From: Shewanella sp. MBTL60-007
GTDB lineage: Bacteria; Pseudomonadota; Gammaproteobacteria; Enterobacterales; Shewanellaceae
Assembly: GCF_019654915.1 (NCBI RefSeq)
Contig: NZ_BPET01000021.1
Coordinates: 1-64,000 of the forward strand
DNA: 64,000 nucleotides
Direction: 5' to 3'
Shown one piece after another: positions 52,657-62,453 of this stretch. Both the position numbers and the translations under genes were made by a program. The notes beneath the pieces were generated by a model. That model searched no databases. It was not told the DNA's origin and worked only from the letters and a program-made list of their open reading frames with translations. Position 1 is the stretch's first letter, and the number at the start of each line of letters is the position of its first letter.

Positions 52657-54756
52657 ATGGAATTTAAAGCAAGTCTAGGGCAATTAAAACAGATAAAGCC
52701 CGCACAACTAAAAGGTATTGGTACACCATTATTGGTCTTAGCCGCTCTGGCTATGATCATCTTGCCAATGCCTGCATTCCTGCTCGATATCCTTTTTTCA
52801 TTCAATATCGCACTGGCGTTAGTCGTTTTATTGGTGGCTATCTATAGTGACCGCCCCCTAGATTTTGCTGCATTTCCTACCGTATTGCTGGTTGCCACCC
52901 TACTTAGGCTTGCACTAAACGTTGCTTCAACGCGAGTGGTGCTGCTAGAAGGCCATAACGGTGGTGACGCTGCGGGTAAGGTTATTGAAGCCTTTGGCTC
53001 CGTAGTTATTGGTGGTAACTATGCCGTGGGTCTCGTGGTTTTCTTAATCCTTATCATTATTAACTTTGCCGTTGTTACCAAAGGCGCAGGGCGAATTTCA
53101 GAGGTGAGTGCTCGCTTTACCCTAGACGCCATGCCAGGTAAGCAGATGGCTATCGATGCCGATTTAAATGCTGGCTTGTTGACCCAAGAAGAAGCGCGTG
53201 CTCGCCGCGCCGAAGTTACCCGCGAGGCCGACTTTTATGGGGCGATGGACGGTGCTTCCAAGTTTGTAAAAGGTGATGCGGTCGCCGGTATCTTAATTCT
53301 TATTATCAACATCGTCGGCGGCTTTATTATTGGTATGGCGCAGCACGATCTCGATTTCGCTACGGCGGCAGAGATCTACACCCTGTTGACGATAGGTGAC
53401 GGCCTAGTGGCACAGATCCCAGGCTTACTATTGTCTATAGCAGCGGCCTTGATGGTGACCCGCCAAAACGAATCTGGTGACATGGGCGAAATGGTCATGA
53501 GCCAGATGTTTGACAGCCCTAAGTCACTAGCCATCGCCGCAGCGGTTATGTTTGTGATGGGTATTGTTCCTGGTATGCCACATTTTGTGTTCCTCTCATT
53601 CGCAGCTATCGCGGGTGGTGCGGCTTACTTCATTAAGAAAAAGCAAGATACAGATCGTGAGCGTGCACTTGAGCTTGCTAAGTCAGGGCCTGCAGAGCCA
53701 AAAGATGCACAGCCAAAAGAGCTAAGTTGGGACGATGTTCAGCACGTTGACACTATCGGCTTGGAAGTGGGTTACCGTTTAATTCCTTTAGTGGATAAAG
53801 GCCAAGGCGGAGAGCTACTTGGACGCATTAAGGGCGTACGTAAGAAGTTGTCTCAAGAGCTAGGTTTCTTGGTACCAGCGGTACATATTCGCGATAACTT
53901 AGATCTATCACCCAATGCCTATCGGATCTCATTGATGGGGGTGGCATCGGGCGAGGCGGAGATCCGTCACGATTGTGAACTTGCGATTAACCCAGGCCAA
54001 GTCTATGGCAAACTCGATGGTATCGAGACAAAAGATCCAGCCTTTGGCTTAGATGCGGTTTGGATCGCTCCTGAAATGCGAGAGCATGCCCAAACCTTAG
54101 GTTATACGGTAGTCGATGCCTCAACGGTAGTGGCCACTCACATCAGTCAGTTGTTGACCAATAATGCAGCTAAACTACTGGGTTATGAAGAAGTACAGCA
54201 GCTACTTGAAATGCTAGGTAAACACTCACCTAAGTTGGTAGATGGCTTTATTCCAGATGTGATGCCACTAGGTACTGTGGTGAAAGTAATGCAGAACCTG
54301 CTGAATGAAGGTGTCTCAATCCGAGACATGAAGACCATAGTTCAAACCTTATTGGAATATGGTCCTAAGAGCGGCGATACCGAAGTGTTAACCGCAGCGG
54401 TACGTATTGCACTAAAACGTATGATTGTTCAGGAGATCAGTGGCCCAGAGCTCGAAATCCCTGTCATAACTTTGGCGCCAGAGTTGGAACAGATGTTGCA
54501 TCAGTCTATGCAGGCAACCGGAGGCGATGGTCCGAATATCGAACCAAGTCTTGCAGAGCGTATGCAGAAGTCACTTGTCGATGCCACGCAGCGACAGGAG
54601 ATGGTGGGACAGCCCGCAATTTTATTGACATCGGGCATGTTACGTTCAACCTTGTCGCGATTTGTTAAGCATACGATCCCAAATTTGCGAGTCATTTCCT
54701 ATCAGGAAGTGCCCGATGAGAAGCAGATCCGCATCGTCTCGGCAGTGGGTCAGTAG
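52657..54756 (+). CDS. flhA: Export apparatus protein FlhA
   Basis: A 699-residue protein: about eight membrane segments in the first half, with the FHIPEP-family blocks PTVLLVATLLRLALNVASTR and GDAVAGILILIINIVGGFII, and a large cytosolic nonameric-ring domain (from about 350). It binds export chaperone-substrate complexes and uses proton flow. flhF follows after 11 bp. Confidence 0.97.
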   Translation: MEFKASLGQLKQIKPAQLKGIGTPLLVLAALAMIILPMPAFLLDILFSFNIALALVVLLVAIYSDRPLDFAAFPTVLLVATLLRLALNVASTRVVLLEGHNGGDAAGKVIEAFGSVVIGGNYAVGLVVFLILIIINFAVVTKGAGRISEVSARFTLDAMPGKQMAIDADLNAGLLTQEEARARRAEVTREADFYGAMDGASKFVKGDAVAGILILIINIVGGFIIGMAQHDLDFATAAEIYTLLTIGDGLVAQIPGLLLSIAAALMVTRQNESGDMGEMVMSQMFDSPKSLAIAAAVMFVMGIVPGMPHFVFLSFAAIAGGAAYFIKKKQDTDRERALELAKSGPAEPKDAQPKELSWDDVQHVDTIGLEVGYRLIPLVDKGQGGELLGRIKGVRKKLSQELGFLVPAVHIRDNLDLSPNAYRISLMGVASGEAEIRHDCELAINPGQVYGKLDGIETKDPAFGLDAVWIAPEMREHAQTLGYTVVDASTVVATHISQLLTNNAAKLLGYEEVQQLLEMLGKHSPKLVDGFIPDVMPLGTVVKVMQNLLNEGVSIRDMKTIVQTLLEYGPKSGDTEVLTAAVRIALKRMIVQEISGPELEIPVITLAPELEQMLHQSMQATGGDGPNIEPSLAERMQKSLVDATQRQEMVGQPAILLTSGMLRSTLSRFVKHTIPNLRVISYQEVPDEKQIRIVSAVGQ

Positions 54757-54767
54757 AGGTCGAATAA

Positions 54768-56177
54768 TTGAAGATTAAAAGGTTTTTAGCAAAAGATATG
54801 CGCTCGGCCTTAGCCCAAGTCAAAGAAACATTGGGTTCAGATGCTGTGATCATGTCGAATAAGAAGGTCACTGGCGGCATAGAGATTGTGGCAGCCGTAG
54901 ACTACGATGAGCCAAAGCCAAAAATTACGGCGGCAACGCCATCGGCTGCTATGTTCACCGATTTAGCCGAAGAGAAGGTCACTCTTGGTGCACGTCTCAA
55001 TGCGAAAGCTAATGTGAAAGCCGAAACTCGCGCCGCACCGACGCCCGCTCCAGACTCATTGCAGGCATTATTAGAACGTCAGCAGAGCCGCATTAATCAA
55101 CAGGCACAACCCACGCGAAGCGACGAGCTTGATATGCCTGAGTGGGCAAAAGGGCTGCAAGCACAACAGAGCAAACATGAGCCTGTAAAAGCAGAGTTTA
55201 CCCCTAATCGCGCACCAGATAACTTTAATGCAAGCAAACAGAACAGTAGCGCCGAGATGGATGCTATGAAAGAGGAGTTAGCCTCGATTAGAAGCTTGCT
55301 CACTCATCAAGTTAACACCTTAATGGCCGAGCAGAAGAAGCGTCTCGATCCTGTGGGTGCCATGTTAGAAAGCAAATTGCTCGAAGCAGAGTTTTCCCCT
55401 GAGATAGCGCAAAAGCTGTCAGGTTTGACTGAACATTACTCGCCAGCTGAACTGGTCGCTTCTCTGCCACGTTGTTTAGCCAATATGCTTGATAATCAAG
55501 GCGACGATATCGTACGTCAAGGTGGTGTGGTCGCTTTTGTTGGGCCAACAGGCGTTGGTAAGACAACAACAGTGGCGAAATTAGCCGCACGTTTTGCCGC
55601 ATATCACGGCTCAGATCAAGTTGCGCTCATTACTACGGACCATTATCGCATTGGAGCCTTTGAGCAATTGGCAACTTATGGCAAGATAATGGGATGCCCT
55701 GTAAAACAGGCTCATGATTTTAATGAGTTAGAGCAAATACTTTATCAATTTAGAAACCGTAAGTTGGTACTCATTGATACAGCAGGTATGGGGCAGCGCG
55801 ATCAGCGATTATTCCAGCAACTCGACAGCTTAGCGGCAAATAGCAGATTACCTATTCGTAGTTATCTGGTAATGTCTGCAACAGGACAGCGCCGAGTATT
55901 AGAAGATGCTGTCAAACAGTTTACACGTATCCCGCTTTCAGGCGCGGTACTGACAAAATTAGATGAATCAATTTCACTAGCGCCAGCGTTAAGTGTTTTG
56001 ATTCAAAATGGGTTGCCTTTAAGTTATGTAACAGACGGACAAAGAGTGCCAGAAGATATGCAGGTGGCAGATACTCTTTCCCTTGCTAAGCACGCGTTAG
56101 CAGCATTAGATAACAAACCTATAGAACCATTACAGAATAGTGAAGGGTCACATGAGATGACCTATGCATTTGAGTGA
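54768..56177 (+). CDS. flhF: Polar flagellar SRP-like GTPase FlhF
   Basis: A 469-residue protein beginning at TTG 54768 (AGAGGT upstream). A basic, disordered B region (to about 160) and N domain precede the G domain: G1 GPTGVGKTTTVAKLAARF, G3 LIDTAGMGQRDQRLF and G4 TKLDESISLAPALS. FlhF places the flagellum at the pole. Its partner FlhG is next in the operon, five bases downstream. Confidence 0.96.
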   Translation: MKIKRFLAKDMRSALAQVKETLGSDAVIMSNKKVTGGIEIVAAVDYDEPKPKITAATPSAAMFTDLAEEKVTLGARLNAKANVKAETRAAPTPAPDSLQALLERQQSRINQQAQPTRSDELDMPEWAKGLQAQQSKHEPVKAEFTPNRAPDNFNASKQNSSAEMDAMKEELASIRSLLTHQVNTLMAEQKKRLDPVGAMLESKLLEAEFSPEIAQKLSGLTEHYSPAELVASLPRCLANMLDNQGDDIVRQGGVVAFVGPTGVGKTTTVAKLAARFAAYHGSDQVALITTDHYRIGAFEQLATYGKIMGCPVKQAHDFNELEQILYQFRNRKLVLIDTAGMGQRDQRLFQQLDSLAANSRLPIRSYLVMSATGQRRVLEDAVKQFTRIPLSGAVLTKLDESISLAPALSVLIQNGLPLSYVTDGQRVPEDMQVADTLSLAKHALAALDNKPIEPLQNSEGSHEMTYAFE

Positions 56178-56181
56178 AGCC

Positions 56182-57063
56182 ATGACTCCGGATCAAGCAA
56201 GCGGTTTACGTATGATGAATCAGCCAAATAATGAAAAAGTAAAAGTAATCGCCGTATCAGGTGGTAAAGGTGGTGTTGGTAAAACCAGCGTGTCAATTAA
56301 TACGGCTGTAGCCTTGGCAGAAAAAGGCAAGCGAGTATTAGTGTTGGACGCTGACTTAGGTCTAGCTAACGTTGATGTGATGCTAGGCTTACGTGCCGAG
56401 CGAAATTTATCTCATGTTTTATCCGGAGATGCCGAATTAGATGATGTGATCTTAAGAGGCCCTAAAGGAATAGGTATTATTCCGGCCACTTCTGGCACTC
56501 AGGCGATGGTGGAACTGACACAGGCTCAACATGCAGGTCTTATTCGTGCGTTTAGTGAGATGAGAACTCAATTCGATATTCTTATTGTCGATACTGCGGC
56601 AGGTATATCGGATATGGTGCTAAGCTTTTCTCGTGCTTCACAAGACGTATTGATTGTGGTGTGCGACGAACCGACATCAATTACCGATGCTTACGCGCTG
56701 ATTAAGATTTTAAGTCGTGAACACGGTGTGTTCCGCTTTAAGATTGTGGCGAATATGGTACGCAGTCTCCGTGAAGGAATGGAGCTGTTTGCCAAGCTTA
56801 GCAAGGTAACCGACAGATTCCTTGATGTCGCGTTAGAGTTAGTTGCAACCGTGCCATATGATGAGAACTTACGTAAGTCTGTGCGCAAGCAAAAGCTGAT
56901 TGTTGAGGCGTTTCCAAAGTCTCCAGCCGCGATTGCCTATCAGGGACTGGCGAATAAAATCATGAGCTGGCCAGTACCATCGCAACCTGGTGGACATTTA
57001 GAGTTTTTCGTTGAACGTCTAGTTCAACGCCCTGATTATCAAGAGGATAAGTCGGGTGAATAA
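56182..57063 (+). CDS. flhG: Flagellar number regulator FlhG (FleN), MinD/ParA-like ATPase
   Basis: A 293-residue protein. The ATG at 56182 is chosen because it gives the family N-terminus with the FlhF-activating motif DQASGLR; ATG 56164 overlaps flhF. Walker A SGGKGGVGKTSVSINTA, switch II DTAAGISDMVLSFSRA and a C-terminal basic membrane-targeting-type helix are present. FlhG limits flagellar number by acting on FlhF and FlrA. It overlaps fliA by 8 bp. Confidence 0.95.
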   Translation: MTPDQASGLRMMNQPNNEKVKVIAVSGGKGGVGKTSVSINTAVALAEKGKRVLVLDADLGLANVDVMLGLRAERNLSHVLSGDAELDDVILRGPKGIGIIPATSGTQAMVELTQAQHAGLIRAFSEMRTQFDILIVDTAAGISDMVLSFSRASQDVLIVVCDEPTSITDAYALIKILSREHGVFRFKIVANMVRSLREGMELFAKLSKVTDRFLDVALELVATVPYDENLRKSVRKQKLIVEAFPKSPAAIAYQGLANKIMSWPVPSQPGGHLEFFVERLVQRPDYQEDKSGE

Positions 57064-57775
57064 AGCGGCCGCGTATACTCGTTTTGATAATAAGACGTCT
57101 ATCGTTGAACAGTATGCACCGCTTGTAAAAAGAATAGCTCACCATCTTTTAGCTCGTTTACCCGCATCAGTGCAGTTAGATGACTTGTTGCAGGCGGGCA
57201 TGATGGGGCTGTTAGAAGCGTCATCGAATTTTGATGGTAGTAAAGGCGCCAAGTTCGAAACCTTCGCAGGTATTCGAATTCGTGGCTCCATGTTAGATGA
57301 GATCCGCCGAGGCGATTGGGTACCGCGTTCAGTACATCGTAACCAGCGCCGGGTGGCTCAGGTAATCGATGAACTTGAGCAAGAGCTAGGTCGTGATGCT
57401 CGCGATGGCGAAATCGCCGAGCGGCTTGAGATCTCACTCGAAGAGTACCACACAATTTTAAACGACGTTTCAGTTGGAAAAGTTGTCGGTATAGAAGATT
57501 TAGGCGTGGCAGTTGAAAGTACTAATCCTGAAGACTGCCACCAAGATAATGCTTTTGAATCACTCGCCGAAGTCGAGTTTCATTCAGCGTTAGTCGATGC
57601 GATCAAGCAATTGCCAGAAAGAGATGCGCTGGTATTGTCGCTATATTACGATGAAGCATTAAATTTAAAAGAGATTGGGGCCATTCTTGAGGTCAGCGAG
57701 TCTAGAGTCAGCCAGATCCACAGTCAGGCGATGCTAAGACTCAAAGGAAAACTCAAGCACTGGACACAAGAATAA
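57056..57775 (+). CDS. fliA: Flagellar sigma factor FliA (sigma-28)
   Basis: A 239-residue protein from GTG 57056. Sigma regions 2 (QLDDLLQAGMMGLLEASSNF, FETFAGIRIRGSMLDEIRRG), 3 and 4 (ALVLSLYYDEALNLKEIGAI, VSESRVSQIHSQAMLRLKGK) are intact. It reads the flgOP, flgMN and flagellin 2 promoters of this window and is held by FlgM. Confidence 0.97.
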   Translation: MNKAAAYTRFDNKTSIVEQYAPLVKRIAHHLLARLPASVQLDDLLQAGMMGLLEASSNFDGSKGAKFETFAGIRIRGSMLDEIRRGDWVPRSVHRNQRRVAQVIDELEQELGRDARDGEIAERLEISLEEYHTILNDVSVGKVVGIEDLGVAVESTNPEDCHQDNAFESLAEVEFHSALVDAIKQLPERDALVLSLYYDEALNLKEIGAILEVSESRVSQIHSQAMLRLKGKLKHWTQE

Positions 57776-57836
57776 TATCAACAATACTTGATACCACATT
57801 ACACGAGCAATAAAAGCGCGCCCAGCGGAGGAAACC

Positions 57837-58220
57837 TTGGACAAGAATATGAAGATTCTTGTTGTTGACGACTTTTCAACAATGAGACGTATCATTAAGA
57901 ACTTGTTACGTGACTTGGGATTTAACAATACCCAAGAAGCCGATGACGGTTCAACAGCCTTACCTATGTTACAAAAGGGCGATTTTGATTTCGTCGTTAC
58001 CGATTGGAACATGCCAGGTATGCAAGGTATTGATTTATTAAAGGCTATTCGTGCCGATGATAACCTCAAGCACCTACCCGTATTGATGGTGACAGCAGAA
58101 GCGAAGCGTGAGCAGATCATTGCCGCAGCACAAGCTGGTGTGAATGGCTATGTGGTTAAACCTTTTACTGCCGCCACACTAAAAGAGAAGTTGGACAAAA
58201 TCTTCGAGAGACTCGGCTAA
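57837..58220 (+). CDS. cheY: Chemotaxis response regulator CheY
   Basis: A 127-residue receiver protein. TTG 57837 is the likely start: GGAGGA lies five bases before it, while ATG 57849 has no ribosome site. The acidic pair [11 protein letters not shown], phosphoacceptor Asp in [13 protein letters not shown] (about 57), TAEA switch Thr and [14 protein letters not shown] are present. Phospho-CheY binds FliM to switch rotation. Confidence 0.97.
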   Translation: MDKNMKILVVDDFSTMRRIIKNLLRDLGFNNTQEADDGSTALPMLQKGDFDFVVTDWNMPGMQGIDLLKAIRADDNLKHLPVLMVTAEAKREQIIAAAQAGVNGYVVKPFTAATLKEKLDKIFERLG

Positions 58221-58233
58221 GCAAGGATGAGCT

Positions 58234-58971
58234 ATGCAGCAACAATCTTCAGCGCTGATTACTCTTGAGCAAGCTGAGAGGCTAGTTGCGCTCCTAAGTC
58301 AAGGAGAGCAAGAAAGTGCAGATGAATTGGTCAGAGAAATTGCCGCGCCAATTCAAAAGGATCTCTTCGATGAAGTTGGACGTTTAACTCGCCAACTCCA
58401 TAGCGCGATTTCTGATTTTCAGTTCGATACGCGCTTAATCGAGCTAGCCAATACCGAGATCCCAGATGCAAAAGAGCGCTTAACCTACGTCATTGATATG
58501 ACGGAGCAAGCAGCAAACAAGACGATGGATGCGGTCGAGGAGTGTTTACCTCTGGCAAGCGCACTTAGCGACAATATTCAAGCAGTAAAACCGGCGTGGG
58601 ATAAACTCATGCGCCGAGAATTACCGCTAACTGAATTTAAAACGCTATGTCATGACATCCAGCAGTTTGTCGAAAGAAGTGAGTCGGATGCGAGTCGGGT
58701 TAAAGAACTTCTGAACCAAATTCTACTGGCACAAGACTTTCAAGACTTAACCGGACAAATGATCCGTAGAGTCATCGAGCTCGTTAGGGAAGTTGAAAAT
58801 AGTCTGGTGTCGATGTTGACCGCATTTGGTGAGCAACCAGCAACAGCGACGAATGACAATCCAAAACGAAATGTTGAAGCGGAAGGTCCTATAATGAACG
58901 CCGAGCACCGCCAGGATGTGGTGACAGGTCAAGATGAAGTTGACGATCTGCTTTCGAGTCTAGGTTTTTAA
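58234..58971 (+). CDS. cheZ: CheY phosphatase CheZ
   Basis: A 245-residue, mostly four-helix-bundle protein. The active-site segment AQDFQDLTGQMIRRVIELVR holds the catalytic Asp and Gln. After a flexible linker the last residues QDEVDDLLSSLGF are the CheY-docking peptide. It removes phosphate from CheY. It is 13 bp past cheY and 12 bp ahead of cheA. Confidence 0.96.
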   Translation: MQQQSSALITLEQAERLVALLSQGEQESADELVREIAAPIQKDLFDEVGRLTRQLHSAISDFQFDTRLIELANTEIPDAKERLTYVIDMTEQAANKTMDAVEECLPLASALSDNIQAVKPAWDKLMRRELPLTEFKTLCHDIQQFVERSESDASRVKELLNQILLAQDFQDLTGQMIRRVIELVREVENSLVSMLTAFGEQPATATNDNPKRNVEAEGPIMNAEHRQDVVTGQDEVDDLLSSLGF

Positions 58972-58983
58972 GGGAGTCAAAGA

Positions 58984-61200
58984 ATGTCCTTTGATGTTGA
59001 TGAAGAGATACTGCAGGACTTTTTGATTGAAGCTGGAGAAATATTAGAGCTTCTACAGGAACAGCTGGTAGCGTTAGAAAATAACCCTGACGATACTGAT
59101 CTGCTTAACGCCATATTTCGAGGCTTCCACACCGTTAAAGGTGGTGCAGGATTTCTTGGCTTATCCCCGATGGTGGATGTCTGTCATGAAGCGGAGAACA
59201 CCTTCGATCTACTGCGCACAGGTAAGCGTGGCGTCTCTGCAAGCTTAATGGATGTTATCCTACAAGCGGTCGACTCCATCAACTCAATGTTCGCAGAAAC
59301 TCAAGCTGGCCAGCCTCAATCTCCAGCTGAGCCTGCATTGCTCACGCAGCTAAAAAAATTAAGCGCAGGTGAGTTGCTCCCATCAGAAATGGCAGATTCT
59401 CAAGTCTCGGAACCCGCGCCCGTCGCCGAAGAGGTTGTTGAGCAAGTCCTAGTAGAGCATGAGGTTCAAGAAAGCTGCGCTGTCGAGCAAGCGACAGAAG
59501 AAGTGGCAGGCAGTATAGATGATATCGACGATGCCGAGTTTGAAGCCTTATTAGATGCCTTACACGGCTCAGGTAAGGGGCCAGGTGTCAGCGAGCAGCC
59601 AGCTTCGACACTTGAGCAGCCAGCGTCAGATGATATTACCGATGATGAATTTGAATCTTTGCTCGATGAGCTTCACGGTTCGGGCCAGTTTAAGGCGCCA
59701 TCGGCAACTCCAGCTAAAATAGAACCCAGTTCTTCTGATGTCGACTCTGACGAAATTACCGATGATGAGTTTGAGCGACTACTCGATGAGCTACATGGAT
59801 CAGGTGCTGGCCCAGGTAACCAATCTAGTGCAAATGTGTCGACTGAGCAGGCGAGTCAATCGACTCCAGTCGTACAGGCAATCACGACCTCACAGCAGGC
59901 TGTCGATGTTCAAGCGGAAGCTAAAACTTCCCCAATACCAGAAGTTAAACCAGAACCAAAGCCAGAGTTGAAGCCTGCCTCTAAAGCAGCGCCAAAAGCG
60001 GGCGGCAACAATATGCCGCAAGCCGAAACGACAGTTAGGGTTGATACTTCAAGACTCGACCAGATCATGAATATGGTGGGCGAGCTGGTATTGGTGCGAA
60101 ACCGTTTACTAAGTCTTGGGATCTCTCGTGATGATGAAGAGATGTCTAAGGCATTAGCTAATTTAGACTTGGTCACCGCCGATCTTCAAGGTGCGGTGAT
60201 GAAGACGCGTATGCAGCCAATTAAGAAAGTCTTTGGCCGTTTCCCACGGGTGGTTCGAGATCTGGCTCGTAGTCTCAATAAAGAGATCGATCTTGTGATG
60301 GTGGGTGAAGATACCGACCTAGATAAAAACTTAGTCGAAGCGCTCGCCGACCCTCTAGTGCATCTAGTTAGAAACTCGGTCGACCATGGTATTGAGATGC
60401 CTGATGATCGCGAAGCTAACGGTAAAGAGCGCACCGGAACCATCACGCTATCTGCAAGCCAAGAGGGCGACCACATCCTGCTTAAAATTGAGGATGATGG
60501 CGCAGGAATGGATCCAGAAAAGCTAAAGGGAATCGCGATTAGTCGCGGTGTACTCGATGAGGACGCTGCCGCACGCATGAGCGATGAAGAGGCTTATAAC
60601 CTGATTTTTGCTCCGGGCTTCTCAACTAAAGTCGAGATCTCAGATATATCCGGCCGTGGTGTCGGCATGGATGTCGTTAAAACCCGTATTACTCAGTTAA
60701 ATGGTTCGGTGCATATCGACTCCCAGCAAGGAAAAGGCACTCGTCTTGAGATTAAGGTGCCACTGACGCTAGCGATTATGCCAACCTTGATGGTTGAGGT
60801 TGCAGAGCAAGTATTTGCTTTACCACTGTCGAGTGTGAACGAAATTTTCCATCTCGATTTGACTAAGACCAATGTGGTCGATGGTCAGTTAACTGTGATT
60901 GTACGTGATAAGGCAGTCCCCTTGTTCTATCTAGAGAAGTGGTTATCTCGTAAAGAGTTAGGCTTTAGTCACGGAGACAAACAACATGGTCACGTGGTGA
61001 TTGTCCAATTGGGTACCATGCAGATAGGCTTTGTGGTTGACTCACTTATTGGACAAGAAGAGGTGGTCATTAAGCCACTAGGCACGCTTTTACACGGTAC
61101 GCCAGGAATGGCCGGTGCAACCATTACTTCTGATGGTGGTATCGCATTGATTTTAGATGTACCAGGTCTATTGAAATATTACGCACGTAATAAGAGCTAA
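58984..61200 (+). CDS. cheA: Chemotaxis histidine kinase CheA
   Basis: A 738-residue protein. P1 with phosphoacceptor His about 49 (FHTVKGGAGFLG). Residues about 120-345 are acidic, Pro/Ala/Gln-rich and contain three near-identical motifs (starts about 181, 218 and 258; DDEFESLLDELHGSG type) instead of a visible folded P2. Then P3 dimerisation (TVRVDTSRLDQIMNMVGELV), P4 ATPase (VRNSVDHGIEMPDDREANG, ISGRGVGMDVVKTRI) and P5 CheW-like. It phosphorylates CheY and CheB. A strong terminator follows. Confidence 0.96.
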   Translation: MSFDVDEEILQDFLIEAGEILELLQEQLVALENNPDDTDLLNAIFRGFHTVKGGAGFLGLSPMVDVCHEAENTFDLLRTGKRGVSASLMDVILQAVDSINSMFAETQAGQPQSPAEPALLTQLKKLSAGELLPSEMADSQVSEPAPVAEEVVEQVLVEHEVQESCAVEQATEEVAGSIDDIDDAEFEALLDALHGSGKGPGVSEQPASTLEQPASDDITDDEFESLLDELHGSGQFKAPSATPAKIEPSSSDVDSDEITDDEFERLLDELHGSGAGPGNQSSANVSTEQASQSTPVVQAITTSQQAVDVQAEAKTSPIPEVKPEPKPELKPASKAAPKAGGNNMPQAETTVRVDTSRLDQIMNMVGELVLVRNRLLSLGISRDDEEMSKALANLDLVTADLQGAVMKTRMQPIKKVFGRFPRVVRDLARSLNKEIDLVMVGEDTDLDKNLVEALADPLVHLVRNSVDHGIEMPDDREANGKERTGTITLSASQEGDHILLKIEDDGAGMDPEKLKGIAISRGVLDEDAAARMSDEEAYNLIFAPGFSTKVEISDISGRGVGMDVVKTRITQLNGSVHIDSQQGKGTRLEIKVPLTLAIMPTLMVEVAEQVFALPLSSVNEIFHLDLTKTNVVDGQLTVIVRDKAVPLFYLEKWLSRKELGFSHGDKQHGHVVIVQLGTMQIGFVVDSLIGQEEVVIKPLGTLLHGTPGMAGATITSDGGIALILDVPGLLKYYARNKS

Positions 61201-61211
61201 CAGGATTAGCG

Positions 61212-61249
61212 AGGGAATAGCAGGAAAGCGTTCTGTTATTCCCTTTTTT
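61212..61249 (+). terminator. Terminator between cheA and cheB
   Basis: GGGAATAGCAG and CTGTTATTCCC form an 11-bp stem (one G-T pair) with a 9-base loop and a run of six T. It lies 12 bp past cheA and 44 bp ahead of cheB. Confidence 0.9.
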
Positions 61250-61292
61250 AATACGGCATTGAACCAGCCTGAGATGCAGTATAGGAATTTGA

Positions 61293-62453
61293 ATGGCCAT
61301 AAAAGTTTTAGTTGTTGACGATTCGAGCTTTTTTAGACGACGGGTGAGTGAGATTGTCAATCGGGATCCTGAGCTTGAAGTGATAGGCACCGCAGCAAAT
61401 GGTGCAGAGGCCGTTAAGATGGCGGCTGAGCTTAATCCCCAAGTGATCACCATGGATATTGAGATGCCAGTCATGGATGGGATCACAGCTGTTAGAGAGA
61501 TCATGGCGAGCAAGCCTATTCCGATCTTGATGTTTTCGTCATTGACTCACGATGGTGCTAAAGCCACGCTCGAAGCGTTAGATGCCGGAGCGTTAGACTT
61601 TTTACCTAAGCGTTTTGAGGATATCGCTAGCAATAAAGATGACGCGATAGCACTGCTGCAGCAGCGAATTAGAGCCTTGGGGCGTCGACGTCTGTTTAGA
61701 CCGATAGCGAGGGCAGTACCTGCGAATGATAAAGCGCAAGTGAGTGGTGAACGTACTCGTCCTATTTCTAGCTTCTCTCGAAGTGCAGTTAATACAGCTA
61801 CCGCAACGAATCACGCTGCAGAGGCAAGTGACAAGCCCGCGGCTCGTAGTAGTGTGGTAACCCGTAGCAGCGGTAAGAAATATAAAGCGTTAATGATCGG
61901 CACCTCTACAGGTGGCCCGGTTGCGCTGCAAAAGGTGCTCACGCAATTTCCTGCTAATTACCCACATCCTATTTTACTTATCCAGCATATGCCTGCAGCG
62001 TTTACGCCTACATTTGCGGCAAGATTGAATGGTTTATGTAGAATCGAGGTGAAAGAGGCCGAGACTGGAGAGTTATTGCGTCCGGGTTGTGCTTATCTCG
62101 CACCGGGTGGCATGCAGATGATGTTAGAGCGTGGCGGCGCTTATGGCAAAATCAAAGTCATTGCGGGTAAGCCTGATATGAATTACAAACCCTGTGTCGA
62201 TATCTCATTCGCTTCGGCTTCTAAAGTGATCGGTGGTGATGTATTAGCCGTTGTTTTAACTGGCATGGGAGCCGATGGCCGAGAAGGAGCTAGGATGCTT
62301 AAGAGTATTGGCGCGACAATCTGGGCACAAGATGAAGCTAGCTGTGTGGTTTATGGAATGCCACAAGCTGTAGCGGCGGCAGGAATCGCCACAAAGTCGA
62401 TTGCCCTTGAGCATATGGCTGAGTCGATTCTAAAAGAGACGGCTAATGGCTAA
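61293..62453 (+). CDS. cheB: Chemotaxis methylesterase/deamidase CheB
   Basis: A 386-residue protein. REC domain with Asp in [14 protein letters not shown] (about 56), a long polar linker, then the esterase domain with catalytic Ser in [15 protein letters not shown], His in [17 protein letters not shown] and Asp in [16 protein letters not shown]. It removes receptor methyl groups set by CheR. It follows a strong terminator and must have readthrough or its own promoter, which I cannot identify. It overlaps the next gene by 8 bp. Confidence 0.96.
   Translation: MAIKVLVVDDSSFFRRRVSEIVNRDPELEVIGTAANGAEAVKMAAELNPQVITMDIEMPVMDGITAVREIMASKPIPILMFSSLTHDGAKATLEALDAGALDFLPKRFEDIASNKDDAIALLQQRIRALGRRRLFRPIARAVPANDKAQVSGERTRPISSFSRSAVNTATATNHAAEASDKPAARSSVVTRSSGKKYKALMIGTSTGGPVALQKVLTQFPANYPHPILLIQHMPAAFTPTFAARLNGLCRIEVKEAETGELLRPGCAYLAPGGMQMMLERGGAYGKIKVIAGKPDMNYKPCVDISFASASKVIGGDVLAVVLTGMGADGREGARMLKSIGATIWAQDEASCVVYGMPQAVAAAGIATKSIALEHMAESILKETANG

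Noticed and set aside
61250..61275. Sigma-54-like GG-N10-GC ahead of cheB
   Set aside because: The spacing is there, but the -12 box reads CAGC and the -24 box lacks TGGCA, so it is not convincing.
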